From contig NZ_FCOC02000010.1 in the NCBI RefSeq assembly GCF_001544455.2, positions 152,626-216,625 of the forward strand: DNA of 64,000 nucleotides, given 5' to 3'. Made by a program: the position numbers and the translations under genes. Below, in pieces: positions 36,616 to 45,027 of the stretch. Position 1 is the first letter of the stretch. Each line of letters starts with the position of its first letter. The notes beneath the pieces are model-generated. The model made no database searches. It was not told the origin of the DNA and worked only from the letters and a program-made list of their open reading frames with translations. Source of the stretch: Caballeronia sordidicola (lineage in GTDB: Bacteria; Pseudomonadota; Gammaproteobacteria; Burkholderiales; Burkholderiaceae).

Positions 36616-37875
36616 TTATTGACCGGCGCGTTCCAGCATGGCGTGAAGCAGCACGTTGGCGCCCGCCTCGATCCATTCCTCCGACGCATCCTCGATCTCG
36701 TTGTGACTGATGCCATCGACACACGGCACGAAGACCATGGACGTGGGCGCGACCTTGGACAAATAACATGCATCGTGTCCCGCACCCGACACCATGTTGC
36801 GATGCGCATAACCAAACCGCTCGGCAGCGGCGCGCACGGACGCGACGCAGGCGGTATCGAACGCGATGGGCGCGTAGTAGAAAATCTGCTCGAGCCCGGT
36901 TTCCAGCCCGATGCCGCTTGCGATCTTCTCCACGCCCTCGCGCAACGCGGCGTCCATCTTCGCCAGCACGGCGTCGTCCGGATGACGGAAATCGACTGTG
37001 AAAAACACCCGCCCGGGAATCACGTTGCGCGAGTTCGGATGGACCTGCATCATGCCGACCGTCGCGCACGCAAGCGGCGCGTGATCCAGTCCAATGCGGT
37101 TCACGAGTTCAACCACCCGCGACGCGCCCAGCAACGCATCGCGGCGGCGCGGCATGGGCGTGGGACCCGCATGCGCCTCCTGTCCGGTCAGTGTGATCTC
37201 GTACCAGCGCTGGCCTTGCGCGTCGGTGACTACGCCAATCGTCATGTTTTCCGCTTCGAGAATCGGCCCCTGTTCAATGTGCAACTCGAACGCCGCGTAA
37301 AGCTTACGGCCACCGCAAGGTTCGCTGCCGGCATAACCAATGCGCTCCAGCTCCTCGCCAATCGTCTTGCCATCCACGTCCTTGCGCGACAAGCCGTAGT
37401 CCAGCGTGAATTCGCCCGCGAACACGCCCGAGGCCACCATGGCGGGCGCGAAACGCGAGCCTTCCTCGTTGGTCCAGATCACGACTTCCACCGGATGCTC
37501 GGTCTCGATGCCGCGATCGTTCAGTGTCCTGATGACTTCTATACCGCCAAGAATGCCGTAGATGCCATCGAAGCGGCCGCCCGTTGGCTGCGAGTCCGCA
37601 TGCGAGCCCGTGACGACCGGCGCGGCTTCCAGATTACGTCCCGCGCGACGCATGAAGACGTTGCCCATCTGGTCGACCGTCACCGTGCAGCCGGCCTCCT
37701 TCGCCCAGCTCACGATCAGGTCGCGGCCTTCCTTGTCGAGATCGGTGAGGGCGAGGCGGCACACGCCGCCCTTGGGCGTCGCGCCGATCTTCGCCATCGT
37801 CATGAGGCTGTCCCACAGGCGCTTGCCGTTGACCCGGATCGATGTATCCAGCGCTGAATCAGTCACCGCGTTCAT
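36616..37875 (-). CDS. Zn-dependent M20-type amidohydrolase (beta-ureidopropionase / N-carbamoyl amino acid hydrolase)
   Basis: 419 aa. Metal-binding motifs GSHADSQPTGGRFDG and WTNEEGSRFAPAM, dimerisation-domain segment GQEAHAGPTPMPRRRDAL, and final metal ligand region CVDGISHNEIEDA. Belongs to the HyuC/AllC group. In this operon the expected role is hydrolysis of N-carbamoyl-beta-alanine to beta-alanine, CO2 and ammonia, the third step. The start at 37875 follows AAGGAG. First gene of the operon. Confidence 0.9.
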   Translation of the reverse strand: MNAVTDSALDTSIRVNGKRLWDSLMTMAKIGATPKGGVCRLALTDLDKEGRDLIVSWAKEAGCTVTVDQMGNVFMRRAGRNLEAAPVVTGSHADSQPTGGRFDGIYGILGGIEVIRTLNDRGIETEHPVEVVIWTNEEGSRFAPAMVASGVFAGEFTLDYGLSRKDVDGKTIGEELERIGYAGSEPCGGRKLYAAFELHIEQGPILEAENMTIGVVTDAQGQRWYEITLTGQEAHAGPTPMPRRRDALLGASRVVELVNRIGLDHAPLACATVGMMQVHPNSRNVIPGRVFFTVDFRHPDDAVLAKMDAALREGVEKIASGIGLETGLEQIFYYAPIAFDTACVASVRAAAERFGYAHRNMVSGAGHDACYLSKVAPTSMVFVPCVDGISHNEIEDASEEWIEAGANVLLHAMLERAGQ

Positions 37876-38214
37876 GTCGCGTTCTCCTTGGCGTAGTGCT
37901 CGAATGTGGGTACGTATATGGTGCATGCGCGTCGGCTTTTGGGGCGCTTGCGCACGTCTGCTGTGCAGCTTGCGCGCGTCTTTAAGCAGCGTCCAATATC
38001 CGGTTGTTATCGCTTTGCAAATCCTGTCCAACTGGACAGGTTGTAGCCGATTAATATTTGCAAATCAATGTCTTTCGGGGTTTCCGATAGTTCGAAAGCC
38101 AGAGCGAGAAGCGTGCCATTGCGACGCAGCAGAGCGCGCGCGTACTCGCGAATACGCTGTGCAGCGTGGGCGGCAAACCGAATAGAATGAGGCGCGCAGC
38201 GCCATCCGAGGACA
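37876..38214. other. Divergent control region of the pyrimidine operon
   Basis: 339 bp between the ureidopropionase gene (-) and the RutR-like regulator (+). It contains the perfect palindrome at 38023-38040 and two copies of TTTGCAAATC flanking it (38014-38023 and 38057-38066). No gene is apparent. Confidence 0.7.
38023..38040. promoter_or_regulatory. RutR-like operator
   Basis: CCTGTCCAACTGGACAGG: two 8-nt perfect arms with a 2-nt centre. The inner CCANNTGG is the same as in the E. coli RutR site TTGACCANNTGGTCAA, and only the outer bases differ. It is placed between the regulator gene and the operon it would repress. Confidence 0.75.
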
Positions 38215-38901
38215 ATGATGAGAGACGACGAAGCGACAGCCGGGGCACCCAAAGACGACGTGGCGCCCGCTCCATTGCGGCGGCGCAAGGCGCACATTCG
38301 CGAGACCAATGAAGCGCATCTTCTGGCGTGCGCGGAGGCGGTATTCGCCGAACGCGGACTCGAAGGTGCGAGTACGGCGATGATCGCGGAGCGCGCCGGC
38401 TTGCCGAAAGCCAACCTGCATTACTACTTTCCGACCAAGCTCGCGCTGTATCGGCGGGTACTGGAAGATTTGTTCGATGACTGGCATCGGGCAGCCGATA
38501 CCTTCGAAACCAGCGATGACCCGGTCGAAGCCATCAGCGGTTATGTCCGCACGAAAATGGAGTTATCGCGCCGCCGGCCGCTTGGCTCGAAAGTCTGGGC
38601 GAGCGAGATCATTCACGGCGCGGTGCATATGCAGGACATCCTGACCGAACGCGTTAAGCCATGGCTCGACACACGCGTGGTCGTGATAGATCGCTGGGTC
38701 GCACGCGGACTGCTCGCGCCAACGGACGCGCAAACCCTGTTGTTCATGATCTGGGCGACCACCCAGCATTACGCGGATTTCGATGCGCAGATTCGCGCGC
38801 TGAAGGGCAAGCGCGCGTTATCGCAGAAAGCCTTCGATACCGCCACCGAAGAAGTCGTCAAGCTCGTGATCCGCGCGTGCGGCGCGAAGTCGCCGGAATA
38901 G
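38215..38901 (+). CDS. TetR-family regulator, RutR-like
   Basis: 228 aa. N-terminal TetR DNA-binding domain (ETNEAHLLACAEAVFAERGLEG, then TAMIAERAGLPKANLHYYFPTKLALYRRVLE). The C-terminal domain (YVRTKMELSRRRPLGSKVWASEIIHGAVHMQDIL) resembles RutR, which binds uracil or thymine. GAGGAC precedes the ATG. It is divergent from the pyrimidine degradation operon and likely represses it until pyrimidine binds. Confidence 0.87.
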   Translation: MMRDDEATAGAPKDDVAPAPLRRRKAHIRETNEAHLLACAEAVFAERGLEGASTAMIAERAGLPKANLHYYFPTKLALYRRVLEDLFDDWHRAADTFETSDDPVEAISGYVRTKMELSRRRPLGSKVWASEIIHGAVHMQDILTERVKPWLDTRVVVIDRWVARGLLAPTDAQTLLFMIWATTQHYADFDAQIRALKGKRALSQKAFDTATEEVVKLVIRACGAKSPE

Positions 38902-38920
38902 TAAAAAGAAACAAAAAAAA

Positions 38921-38957
38921 CTCGCCGGCCGCGTTCGTGCGGAGGGCGAGTTTTTTT
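38921..38957. terminator. Bidirectional terminator
   Basis: CTCGCC (38921-38926) and GGCGAG (38945-38950) are flanked by A8 on the left and T7 on the right, extending the stem. It lies between the convergent tetR-type gene and a DUF4148 gene. Confidence 0.8.
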
Positions 38958-39028
38958 ATGTGGTGCGTCAAGCCGGTGAATGGGCCTCGCGCCGCCTTGC
39001 TAAATTACCGCTGTTCGATCCAATCGGC

Positions 39029-39355
39029 TTAGTGACCGAAGAAAACCGAGCCGGGAGCGTTTTGCACCGGAGCAGAACCGCGAACGCCGGCTGCCGATGT
39101 GCCGCTCGTCGACGGACCATACGACGTTGCTGCCTGGTTTTGTGCGTCCACACGCGCCTGAGCAGCCTGGATGTTGGCCGGATAGTTGATCTGGTCGCCC
39201 GCCGGGTTGTAGCCGGCCTTTTCCAGTTGAACCAGTTGCGCCTTCACTTCAGCGCGCGTGACCGGGCCGTTGTTATCGCTGGTTTGAGCGAATGCGAACG
39301 TCGGTGCGGCGAGTGCCGACACGATAACAACTGCGGGAATAAGTGACTTGAACAT
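39029..39355 (-). CDS. DUF4148 small secreted protein
   Basis: 108 aa: signal peptide (MFKSLIPAVVIVSALAAPTFAFAQ), DUF4148 core (VTRAEVKAQLVQLEKAGYNPAGDQINYPANIQAA) and C-terminus SVFFGH, closely matching the protein at 17765-18082. It is preceded by a long AT-rich leader with repeated GTTTCG motifs. Function unknown. Confidence 0.88.
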   Translation of the reverse strand: MFKSLIPAVVIVSALAAPTFAFAQTSDNNGPVTRAEVKAQLVQLEKAGYNPAGDQINYPANIQAAQARVDAQNQAATSYGPSTSGTSAAGVRGSAPVQNAPGSVFFGH

Positions 39356-39675
39356 GGTGAAACCTCCAGTATTTTGTTTGTCGTCTCGAAACGGTTTCAG
39401 AACTCAATCAGCAATTTCTGAATTCGTTTCGGATGTATGAAGTCTATGCTTCCTGCACTAGAGGGAAAACCCTTATTTACGCGAAACATCATTGTTCGTT
39501 TCGCAATAATGGTGAAGAAGTTTCGATAGAAATCAGGAAGATCACTTTAATTCGAGTAATTATTGCCGAAAATAACTGATTTTTCGTTGAGGCTCACATG
39601 CGTGAGCGTCTGAATATGGCAGTAATGTCATATTCAACAAGAATCCCCGCCTTTCTTGGCAAACCTCGCCAAAAA
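39356..39675. other. Intergenic region with clustered GTTTCG/CGAAAC motifs
   Basis: 320 bp upstream of the DUF4148 gene. Five exact GTTTCG or CGAAAC hexamers occur (39387, 39426, 39482, 39498, 39520). They include a perfect inverted repeat GCGAAAC (39481-39487) with GTTTCGC (39498-39504) and the palindrome GAAACGGTTTC (39388-39398). Probably regulatory. No gene seen. Confidence 0.45.
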
Positions 39676-40371
39676 TCAGAAATGCCCGGTGAACTGATAA
39701 CGGTCGCCCGGATGCCAGAGATTCGCCACCGACGCCACCGCATCCCGCGACCACGTCCGCCGATGCAGCATCAGGCACGGCGCGCCGCTTTTCATCGATA
39801 ACGCCATACCCGTCGCCTCGTCCGGCAGCGCCGCTTCAATCCGGTATTCAACGCGCTGCAATGGCGCGGCGACCATCAGATACTGGTTCGGGGTAATCAG
39901 CGTGAAATCCTGGCGCGCATATTCCGGCGCAAGCGCAGGATTGACCCAGCGCTCTTCCAGCTGAATGGGCAGATCGTTTTCGAAATGCAGCACGCGCGAA
40001 TGAAATACCGGACTGCCTTCGGTGAGATGCATTTCCAGCGCCAGGCGCTCGTCGAGTATCGATGCGCCGAGATGCATGACTTCCGCCCGGTGTGCATGGC
40101 CGCGCCCGATGATCTCGTCGGAAATGCTGCGGATTTCGACAAGCGTCGATGCGTATTTAGGTTGCGCGACAAACGTACCCGCGCCCTGCACGCGCGTGAG
40201 GATCTGCTCGGCGGTCAGTTCGCGCAACGCCCGGTTGACCGTCATTCGCGCCACTTTGAATTCGCGTGCGAGTTCATTTTCGGACGGCACCTGATCGCCC
40301 TCCTTCCATTCGCCCGCATGAATGCGCGTAAGAATGTGATCCTTGATTTCCTGATACGCGGGCGTACTCAT
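39676..40371 (-). CDS. hutC: HutC-type histidine utilisation repressor (GntR family)
   Basis: 231 aa. GntR winged helix (AYQEIKDHILTRIHAGEWKEGDQVPSENELAREFKVARMTVNRAL) followed by a UTRA effector domain with HutC-typical APLQRVEYRIEAALP and the C-terminus LWHPGDRYQFTGHF. HutC represses hut genes until urocanate binds. No hut enzyme gene is adjacent, so it is an orphan here. The start at 40371 omits 14 upstream residues that overlap the presumed operator. Confidence 0.88.
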   Translation of the reverse strand: MSTPAYQEIKDHILTRIHAGEWKEGDQVPSENELAREFKVARMTVNRALRELTAEQILTRVQGAGTFVAQPKYASTLVEIRSISDEIIGRGHAHRAEVMHLGASILDERLALEMHLTEGSPVFHSRVLHFENDLPIQLEERWVNPALAPEYARQDFTLITPNQYLMVAAPLQRVEYRIEAALPDEATGMALSMKSGAPCLMLHRRTWSRDAVASVANLWHPGDRYQFTGHF

Positions 40372-40400
40372 GCTGTAGTTGCAGCGTCCATTTAAGCGAT

Positions 40401-40414
40401 CCTGTCTATACAAG
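40401..40414. promoter_or_regulatory. HutC-like operator 1
   Basis: CCTGTCTATACAAG, a near-palindrome containing GTCTATAC, which fits the GT-N-TA-N-AC core of HutC-subfamily sites. It lies 30 nt upstream of the hutC start, as expected for autoregulation. Confidence 0.6.
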
Positions 40415-40497
40415 TTTCAACTAAGTCTAAACAAACAAAGGCACTGCAACAAGGCGGGAATCACCTTAAGCTTTAAATCCGCTTATTCCTTACGGCA

Positions 40498-40511
40498 CTT
40501 GTCTATACCGG
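40498..40511. promoter_or_regulatory. HutC-like operator 2
   Basis: CTTGTCTATACCGG, with the same GTCTATAC core, 97 nt from operator 1 and overlapping the end of the neighbouring GNAT gene. Confidence 0.5.
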
Positions 40512-40973
40512 ATTCAGACGCTTTTGCATCCGGAAATTGGTGAAGCGCGCGCCCCGTACTTCCACGACCTGCGTCCTGACCACTTCAAAACCATTTGCTT
40601 CGAAGAACGGGCGCGCTGTAGTGCTGGCGTCGGTAGTGACGAAGGCGAGATGACCCGCCCGCGCTTCACGCTCGACCTGACCGAGCAGCGCGCTCGCCAC
40701 GCCGGTCCGCTGACAGTCCGGATGGACGAACAGCATGTCTATATGCCCGCTGCCTTCAAGATCGCTGAATCCCGCAATCCCGCCGTTGACGACCGCAACC
40801 CATGTCGGCCGATCCAGACGCCGCCGGGACCACACAGTACGGTCGGCCTGCGCCCACGCATCGACCTGGGCCGCGTCGTAATCGCGCGACGCAATCTCGC
40901 GGATCGCACGCAGAAACACGTCGATCACCGCGTCGAGGTCAGAGGCTTCGTAGCGGCGGATGGCAATGCCCAT
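40503..40973 (-). CDS. GNAT family N-acetyltransferase
   Basis: 156 aa. Starts MGIAIRRYEASDLDAVIDVF and has a clear acetyl-CoA motif (MLFVHPDCQRTGVASALLGQVEREA). The end FFEANGFEVVRTQVVEVRGARFTNFRMQK is typical of small-molecule or unspecified acetyltransferases. It lies 8 nt after crcB and is probably co-transcribed with it. Substrate unknown. Confidence 0.88.
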   Translation of the reverse strand: MGIAIRRYEASDLDAVIDVFLRAIREIASRDYDAAQVDAWAQADRTVWSRRRLDRPTWVAVVNGGIAGFSDLEGSGHIDMLFVHPDCQRTGVASALLGQVEREARAGHLAFVTTDASTTARPFFEANGFEVVRTQVVEVRGARFTNFRMQKRLNPV

Positions 40974-40981
40974 GGTGAACT

Positions 40982-41359
40982 TCAGCGCGCGAGAGACACC
41001 GTGGCGATACCCAAAATGGTCATCACGACCGACGCCGTCACGTGTATCGCGATCTCTCCCGCGGCCCAGCCGTAGCGCCCTTGCTGCAAATGCGCGACGA
41101 CTTCGGCGGAGAACGTCGAGAAAGTGGAAAGACCGCCCATCAAACCGGTGATGATGAAAAGCCGCCATTCCAGCGATATGTCGGGGAAACGCGCGAACCA
41201 CGCCACCGCAACGCCAATCACATATCCGGCTATGACATTCGCCGCGAACGTGCCGAGCGGGAGATTGGGATAGACGGCGTTCAGACGCAGGCCAAGGAAC
41301 CATCGAAACAGGGAACCGAGCGCGCCGCCAATGCCTACAGCCAGAATCGACAGATACAT
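40982..41359 (-). CDS. crcB: Fluoride efflux channel CrcB (Fluc)
   Basis: 125-aa four-helix membrane protein that works as an antiparallel dimer exporting fluoride. Signatures are [13 protein letters not shown] near the N-terminus, [14 protein letters not shown] and [10 protein letters not shown]. It starts 12 nt after the upstream small gene, leaving no room for its own fluoride riboswitch. Confidence 0.93.
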   Translation of the reverse strand: MYLSILAVGIGGALGSLFRWFLGLRLNAVYPNLPLGTFAANVIAGYVIGVAVAWFARFPDISLEWRLFIITGLMGGLSTFSTFSAEVVAHLQQGRYGWAAGEIAIHVTASVVMTILGIATVSLAR

Positions 41360-41371
41360 GAAGGAACCGGT

Positions 41372-41674
41372 TTAAAGAGGAATGAGCGCCAGCCGCTCGA
41401 TCAACTGCTTACGGCCCGCTTCCACGATGGTTTCACCCGATGCCGATAACCGCGCGCTCCACGTGCCGTCGCGGCGTTGCTCCCAGGTGCCGCATTCGTG
41501 GCCGTCGAGCAGCAGCGAGCCACGCGCGACCAGTTGGGAATCCGTGGGATCGAGGACGGTGTCGTCGTTGTGTTCAAGCTTGACGGTTCGCATGAGCTGG
41601 CGCGCGTGAGGTGGCACAAGGCAGTAATAATAGATGAAGCCGTTGATGACGCGTGCTTTAACCGTTTCGTGCAA
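41372..41674 (-). CDS. Hypothetical protein, 100 aa
   Basis: Starts MHETVKARVINGFIYYYCLVPP and continues with a compact beta-rich region (RTVKLEHNDDTVLDP, then GSLLLDGHECGTWEQRRDGTWSARLSASGETIVEAG). Its overlap-free, tight spacing with crcB (12 nt) argues that it is a real gene. No family recognised. Confidence 0.6.
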   Translation of the reverse strand: MHETVKARVINGFIYYYCLVPPHARQLMRTVKLEHNDDTVLDPTDSQLVARGSLLLDGHECGTWEQRRDGTWSARLSASGETIVEAGRKQLIERLALIPL

Positions 41675-41759
41675 GCGCCGCGCCGCCTTTCATGCACAAT
41701 ACGAGGTCGCCGCTCCCACGGCCCGTGTCCGTTCCATCCTTTCGCTTCCTTGTTTGCGC

Positions 41760-43094
41760 ATGACTCTCGACACCATCCTCGACACATTGCAACAGCACTA
41801 TCCTACGCATCACTGGGCGCAATTCGCGCTCGGCATGCTGTTGCTCGTGCTGGCTGCACTGTTTGCACAGTGGGTGGTCGCGCGGATCGTCCTTTACTTC
41901 GCGCATCGGCTGCTGGTGCTGACCGAGCACGACGCATGGGACAAAGCGCTCGCCCGGCATCGCGCCTATCACCAGCTTTGGTACGCGGTGCCATTCGCCG
42001 TGGTCGCGATCGGCATTGGCGAGGTGCCTTTCATAGGCCACGTTGCCGACCTGATCGAGCGGCTCGCGCACGCGGGCGCGTGGATCTGCGTGTTCTTCGC
42101 CATGGGCGGCGCCCTGAGCGCCTGGCAGGACGTGTATGCAGCGAGCACGCAGGCGCAGACGCGCTCCATCAAGGGCTATATACAGATCGGCAAGCTCGCG
42201 CTCGCACTGATCTGCGGCGTGCTGGTGCTCTCTATCGTGATCGACCGGTCGCCCTTGTGGATGCTCTCCGGCCTCGGCGCGCTTTCCGCCGTGCTGCTGC
42301 TTGTCTTCAAGGACACGTTGTTGTCGCTGGTGGCGAGCACGCAGCTCACATCGAATGACATGCTGCGCATTGGCGACTGGATCGAGATGCCGCAATCCAA
42401 CGCCGATGGCTTCGTGAAGGACATCGCGCTGCATACCGTGAAGGTGCAGAACTGGGACAACACGGTGACGACCGTGCCTACGTACAAGCTCTTTTCGGAG
42501 AGCTACCGCAACTATCGGCAGATGTTCGAATCGGGCGGGCGGCGCATCAAGCGCACGCTACGCATCGACGCCACGTGCGTGCGTTTTCTCACCGATACCG
42601 AGACCGCGCATCTCAAGCAATTTCGCCTGCTGCACGATTATCTGGAAGAAAAGCAGCTCGAGGTCGACCAAGCCAACAAGAACCTGGGCGAACTCGCGAG
42701 CGAACCGGCCAACCGGCGGCGGCTGACGAATATCGGCACGTTTCGCGCGTATGGGCTTGCGTATCTGCAGCGGCATCCGGAGATCCGGCAGGACATGTCG
42801 ATGATGGTTCGCATGATGGAGCCTCAGTCGGAGGGCATTCCCATCGAGGTGTATTGTTTTACGGCGGTCACCGCATGGACACAGTACGAGCGCATCCAGG
42901 GCGACGTGTTCGATCACCTGCTAGCCATCCTTCCGGAAATGGGCTTGCGCCTGTATCAAGCGCCTTCGGGCGCGGACATGAGCGGGCTGGTGGGCGCGCG
43001 CATCGGCGTGCAAACGAGCAATTCGGCTTCCACTCAAAGCTTGATGGGCAATGCGGACAACGGGCGTCTGCGCGGTGAACTGCCCACGGTGTAA
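41760..43094 (+). CDS. MscS-family mechanosensitive channel (YbdG-like)
   Basis: 444 aa with about five membrane helices. The pore-lining third helix region reads LGALSAVLLLVFKDTLLSLVAS, followed by the MscS beta domain (NDMLRIGDWIEMPQSNADGFVKDIALHTVKVQNWDNTVTTVPTYKL). Size and the long insert after the beta domain fit the YbdG/miniconductance branch, which protects against mild hypo-osmotic shock. The ATG at 41760 lacks a strong Shine-Dalgarno. Confidence 0.9.
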   Translation: MTLDTILDTLQQHYPTHHWAQFALGMLLLVLAALFAQWVVARIVLYFAHRLLVLTEHDAWDKALARHRAYHQLWYAVPFAVVAIGIGEVPFIGHVADLIERLAHAGAWICVFFAMGGALSAWQDVYAASTQAQTRSIKGYIQIGKLALALICGVLVLSIVIDRSPLWMLSGLGALSAVLLLVFKDTLLSLVASTQLTSNDMLRIGDWIEMPQSNADGFVKDIALHTVKVQNWDNTVTTVPTYKLFSESYRNYRQMFESGGRRIKRTLRIDATCVRFLTDTETAHLKQFRLLHDYLEEKQLEVDQANKNLGELASEPANRRRLTNIGTFRAYGLAYLQRHPEIRQDMSMMVRMMEPQSEGIPIEVYCFTAVTAWTQYERIQGDVFDHLLAILPEMGLRLYQAPSGADMSGLVGARIGVQTSNSASTQSLMGNADNGRLRGELPTV

Positions 43095-43261
43095 ATGAAA
43101 AGACGGCTGGAGAAGCAGGCAAGAATCCGCGATTTTTATGTATTCACGCGAACCGTCCTGATCCTTAAAGTGTGAACCTTGCCGGTATTCCTTTTTGATG
43201 TTCGAAGTATCGAAGGGATCACGCCGGTCAACGCATTCATCGCTTCTACAGGAAAACTCCC

Positions 43262-44314
43262 GTGACCGATCGCGTTCATGCCATGCGTGTTTTCATACGC
43301 GTCGTAGATACCAACAGTTTCTCCCGCGCCGCCGAGTCCCTAGGCATGCCGCGCGCAACTGTTTCCACGACCATTCAACAACTCGAGGCGCTGCTCGGCG
43401 TGCAATTGCTCGCACGCACGACCCGGCGCCTCAATCTCACGGCCGAAGGCGCCGCGTGCTATGAGCGCTGCGTGCGCATCGTGGCGGATATCGACGACCT
43501 GGAATCGGGCTTTCATGGCCGCGAGGAGCGCTTGCGCGGCCGCTTGCGCATCGAGATGCCCGATACCGTCGCGACCTCGCTGGTCGTGCCCGCGCTGCCG
43601 GATTTTCATGCGCGCTACCCGCATATAGAGCTATCGATTGGCGTGAGCAACCGCGCCGTCGATCTGGTCGGCGAAGGCGTCGATTGCAGCATTCAGCTTG
43701 GCGAACTGCCGGACTCCGGGCTGATCGCGCGGCGGCTCGGCAGCTTCGAGCACGTGACCTGCGCAACGCCCGCTTACCTGGAAGCGCACGGCACGCCGAA
43801 GACGCTCGATGACCTCGCGCATCATGTGGCGGTGAACTGCGTGTCGGTGCGTACAGGACGCCCGTGCGATTTCGACTTTGAAGTCGACGGCGAAGCTGTG
43901 GCCGTGAAAATGGCCGGGTTCGTGCAAGTCACCGACGAGCACGCGTATCTCGCGTGCGGCCTGCAAGGACTCGGGCTGATCCAGCCGCCGCGCATTGCCG
44001 CGCTGCCGTACCTGCGTTCGGGCGAATTGCGCGAAGTGCTGCCGCAGTGGAAGTCGATGCCCATGAATGTATCGGTGGCGTTCGTCAAGACCCGGCAAGC
44101 GGCGCCGCGGGTGAGCGCGTTCGTGGACTGGCTCGCGGAACTGTTCGAGCGCACGCAGGAAATGGACGATACGCTCACGCGGCTGTTTCGCACGGCGCGG
44201 CGTCCGGTGGCGATGTCGCCGAGGCAGGTCCAGCCGGTGCGCGCGACGACCGACTCACTCGATACCCGCGACGAAGACACGCACGAGGACGAGGAAACGG
44301 CCAGCGAATCTTGA
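43262..44314 (+). CDS. LysR-family transcriptional regulator
   Basis: 350 aa. N-terminal HTH (MRVFIRVVDTNSFSRAAESLGMPRATVSTTIQQLEALLGVQLL). The effector domain is of the type common in quinone or aromatic-responsive regulators (VGEGVDCSIQLGELPDSGLIARRLG). The C-terminus has an extra acidic tail (DTRDEDTHEDEETASES). The GTG start at 43262 has AGGAAAA upstream; the ATG 7 codons later is an alternative. It has no divergent target gene, so its role is open. Confidence 0.87.
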   Translation: MTDRVHAMRVFIRVVDTNSFSRAAESLGMPRATVSTTIQQLEALLGVQLLARTTRRLNLTAEGAACYERCVRIVADIDDLESGFHGREERLRGRLRIEMPDTVATSLVVPALPDFHARYPHIELSIGVSNRAVDLVGEGVDCSIQLGELPDSGLIARRLGSFEHVTCATPAYLEAHGTPKTLDDLAHHVAVNCVSVRTGRPCDFDFEVDGEAVAVKMAGFVQVTDEHAYLACGLQGLGLIQPPRIAALPYLRSGELREVLPQWKSMPMNVSVAFVKTRQAAPRVSAFVDWLAELFERTQEMDDTLTRLFRTARRPVAMSPRQVQPVRATTDSLDTRDEDTHEDEETASES

Positions 44315-44330
44315 CGGCACGTGCAGGCGC

Positions 44331-44633
44331 TCATGCTGGCCGTATCGGCTGAGCCGCCTGCTCGCCCACCACTGTGTTCCACTTGCGCACTTCCCAGCGC
44401 GTGACCAATCCCTCGGTCACATACGGATCGGCCCGTGCGAATGCTTCAGGCACGGCGGCCGAATCCGCATCGAAGAGCAGCATCGCGCGATCCACGGGCG
44501 CCTCCAGCGCGCCACCCAGCAGCAATTCCCCACGCCCGACCGCCGCCCAGGCATACGTCAGATGACGCTCGCGGAACGCCGCCCGCCGCGCCATATAGTC
44601 GTCGCTCAATTCATAAATCAAAAGCAGATACAT
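44331..44633 (-). CDS. YciI-like protein
   Basis: 100-aa ferredoxin-like-fold protein (MYLLLIYELSDDYMARRAAFRERHLTYAWAAVGRGELLLGGAL, then FDADSAAVPEAFARADPYVTEGLV). The His in RERHLTY and the Asp-Pro-Tyr segment are the conserved YciI active-site features. It may act as a small hydrolase/dehalogenase-like enzyme; role unknown. GGAGA lies 7 nt before the ATG. Convergent with the LysR gene. Confidence 0.87.
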   Translation of the reverse strand: MYLLLIYELSDDYMARRAAFRERHLTYAWAAVGRGELLLGGALEAPVDRAMLLFDADSAAVPEAFARADPYVTEGLVTRWEVRKWNTVVGEQAAQPIRPA

Positions 44634-45027
44634 ACGCTTGTCTCCGTTTAGAGGCCGACTGTGGGCTGTCTGTGGGCAGCCTGTGGGCCGTTGAAACTCG
44701 CAACGGGATCTTCCCGAAGCAACTTTGGAAAATGAAGAAACTGCGTCCGCCACGCCGGGTGTGCGATCATGGCGACGTTTCAGACGCGTCATGTCTGCAC
44801 GCTCGTGCAAATCGAGCTGCGGCGCACGGGCTCGCCATGTCACGAGCGGATGATCCAGTTGCCCCTGCTTGCGCGTTTTAAGCGTTCTTTCCATTTTCCT
44901 CGCGGACCCTCGCCGCGCCTGCTTTTGCCATAACTCCTCTTCGGCATCCGGCTACAGGCCGATCGCCGGAGTTCAACCTCACCCGGCGCTCATCACATTG
45001 GTTCGCCGCCCGTCTCAAAGGGCCAAC
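44634..45027. other. Divergent region between yciI-like and acyltransferase genes
   Basis: 394 bp. Near the yciI-like start it holds three 11-nt tandem units beginning CTGTGGGC (44659-44691). The rest shows no gene: a continuous reading frame leads into the acyltransferase but has no good start before 45028. Confidence 0.5.
44659..44691. repeat. Three 11-bp tandem repeats CTGTGGGC-N3
   Basis: CTGTGGGC at 44659, 44670 and 44681, spaced exactly one helical turn (11 nt). It lies 26-58 nt upstream of the yciI-like start codon, where it could bind a regulator or arise from slippage. Confidence 0.6.

Noticed and set aside
36619..37857. 412-codon open frame opposite the M20 hydrolase
   Set aside because: The hydrolase motifs on the - strand are complete; the opposite frame is Arg/His-rich without domains.
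41360..41371. Fluoride riboswitch before crcB
   Set aside because: Only 12 nt separate crcB from the upstream gene, too short for the aptamer.
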